Made by a program: the position numbers and the translations under genes. Below the pieces are notes generated by a model. That model searched no databases, was not told the origin of the DNA, and saw nothing but the letters and a program-made list of their open reading frames with translations. This document shows, piece after piece, positions 63,540-64,000 of a stretch of 64,000 bases of DNA; position 1 is the first letter of the stretch, and each line of letters opens with the position of its first letter. The stretch spans positions 23,849,935 to 23,913,934 of the forward strand of contig OZ034970.1 of assembly GCA_964030785.1 (NCBI GenBank). Reading direction: 5' to 3'. Origin of the DNA: Siderastrea siderea (Eukaryota > Cnidaria > Anthozoa > Scleractinia > Rhizangiidae).

Positions 63540-64000
63540 GCTTCAGCTTGACTTGGTGCTTTGCAGAAGCGAGGCGCTGAATGGCTAGCGCTCTTTAACA
63601 CCTGCAAATGTCACGTTCTCCGTGTTTCTCGTGCACGATCTCAAATACCTTCACTTACTACTATTAAAAATTGCATTGCCTTAAAAGGGAATGGTCACAT
63701 AAAATATCTTGGCGTCCATATTTCTAATTACCTTAAGTAAGAGCCATCATGTTTGTGATGTTACCGCAAAAGTAAATTAGTTATTCCAAACTGTCTGGCA
63801 AATGGCTATGCAGAACTTGTTTGACCCTAGCTAACTCGAATGCTTTGCCTCCATCTGAGATCTTAGACCTGGTGTACAATCGTATGGTGTGTATGCAAGA
63901 TCGAAATTGTGCAACGTCGGTCGGCACGTGGTCACTGAACAGACATGCTTGCACACTGTGGAATAGGCTGAAGATTCCCCGAACTACGTAGATTCGACGA
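63540..64000 (+). mobile_element. Non-LTR retrotransposon reverse-transcriptase fragment (degraded)
   Basis: Pieces in shifting frames match the late reverse-transcriptase region of LINE elements: AEWLALFNTCKCHVLRVS, then KYLGVHISNYLK ending in TAA, then IEIVQRRSARGH. The KCHVLRV, KYLGVxI and VQRRSAR blocks occur in this order in CR1/L2-like elements. Frameshifts and stops show it is dead. It runs off the right edge. Confidence 0.7.

Overview
This is animal (metazoan) genomic DNA: AT-rich, with short coding islands bounded by GT..AG splice sites inside long introns full of simple repeats and non-autonomous transposons. The mix of trypsin, MAM, CUB and fibronectin-III modules and the style of the intron repeats suggest a cnidarian, probably an anthozoan such as a stony coral or sea anemone. 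That placement is inference, not proof.

All supportable coding sequence is on the + strand and reads as one chain of 43 exons, from 481 to 61849 (about 9.47 kb, about 3,150 codons). Every donor and acceptor joins in a compatible phase with no internal stop. I see no start codon with a signal peptide, no terminal stop and no poly(A) region, so the window appears to hold the middle of one giant secreted or extracellular mosaic protease gene, open at both ends. Order: trypsin-1 (C-terminal part), MAM, MAM, CUBx-FN3a-FN3b, CUB, CUBx-FN3a-FN3b, CUBx-FN3a-FN3b, CUBx-FN3a, trypsin-2, MAM, then three rounds of Thr/Pro linker plus CUB, CUBx-FN3a, trypsin-3, and MAM (continuing beyond the window). 'CUBx' is my name for a divergent CUB type always followed by an FN3a module; FN3a is then followed either by FN3b or by a protease domain.

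The three protease domains keep the catalytic residues that are visible but differ in the S1 pocket. Domain 1 has Asp189/Gly216/Gly226 (trypsin-like). Domain 2 has Gly189/Gly216/Ser226. Domain 3 has Gly189/Thr216/Thr226 (elastase-like). Domains 2 and 3 carry an Arg-Ile-Val-Gly-Gly activation site that a trypsin-like enzyme could cut. The locus grew by tandem duplication: CUBx-FN3a-trypsin-MAM occurs twice, introns included, and dead exon copies lie at 34881-35436 and near 41928.

The introns hold a TTAA-flanked MITE family, several long foldback elements (about 0.6-1.5 kb), a 1.6-kb inverted-repeat element filled with a 135-bp satellite, a 1.54-kb TIR element with a degenerate minisatellite, Penelope-like relics, a tRNA-like SINE relic, microsatellites, and a non-LTR reverse-transcriptase fragment at the right edge. 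I found no other convincing protein gene on either strand.
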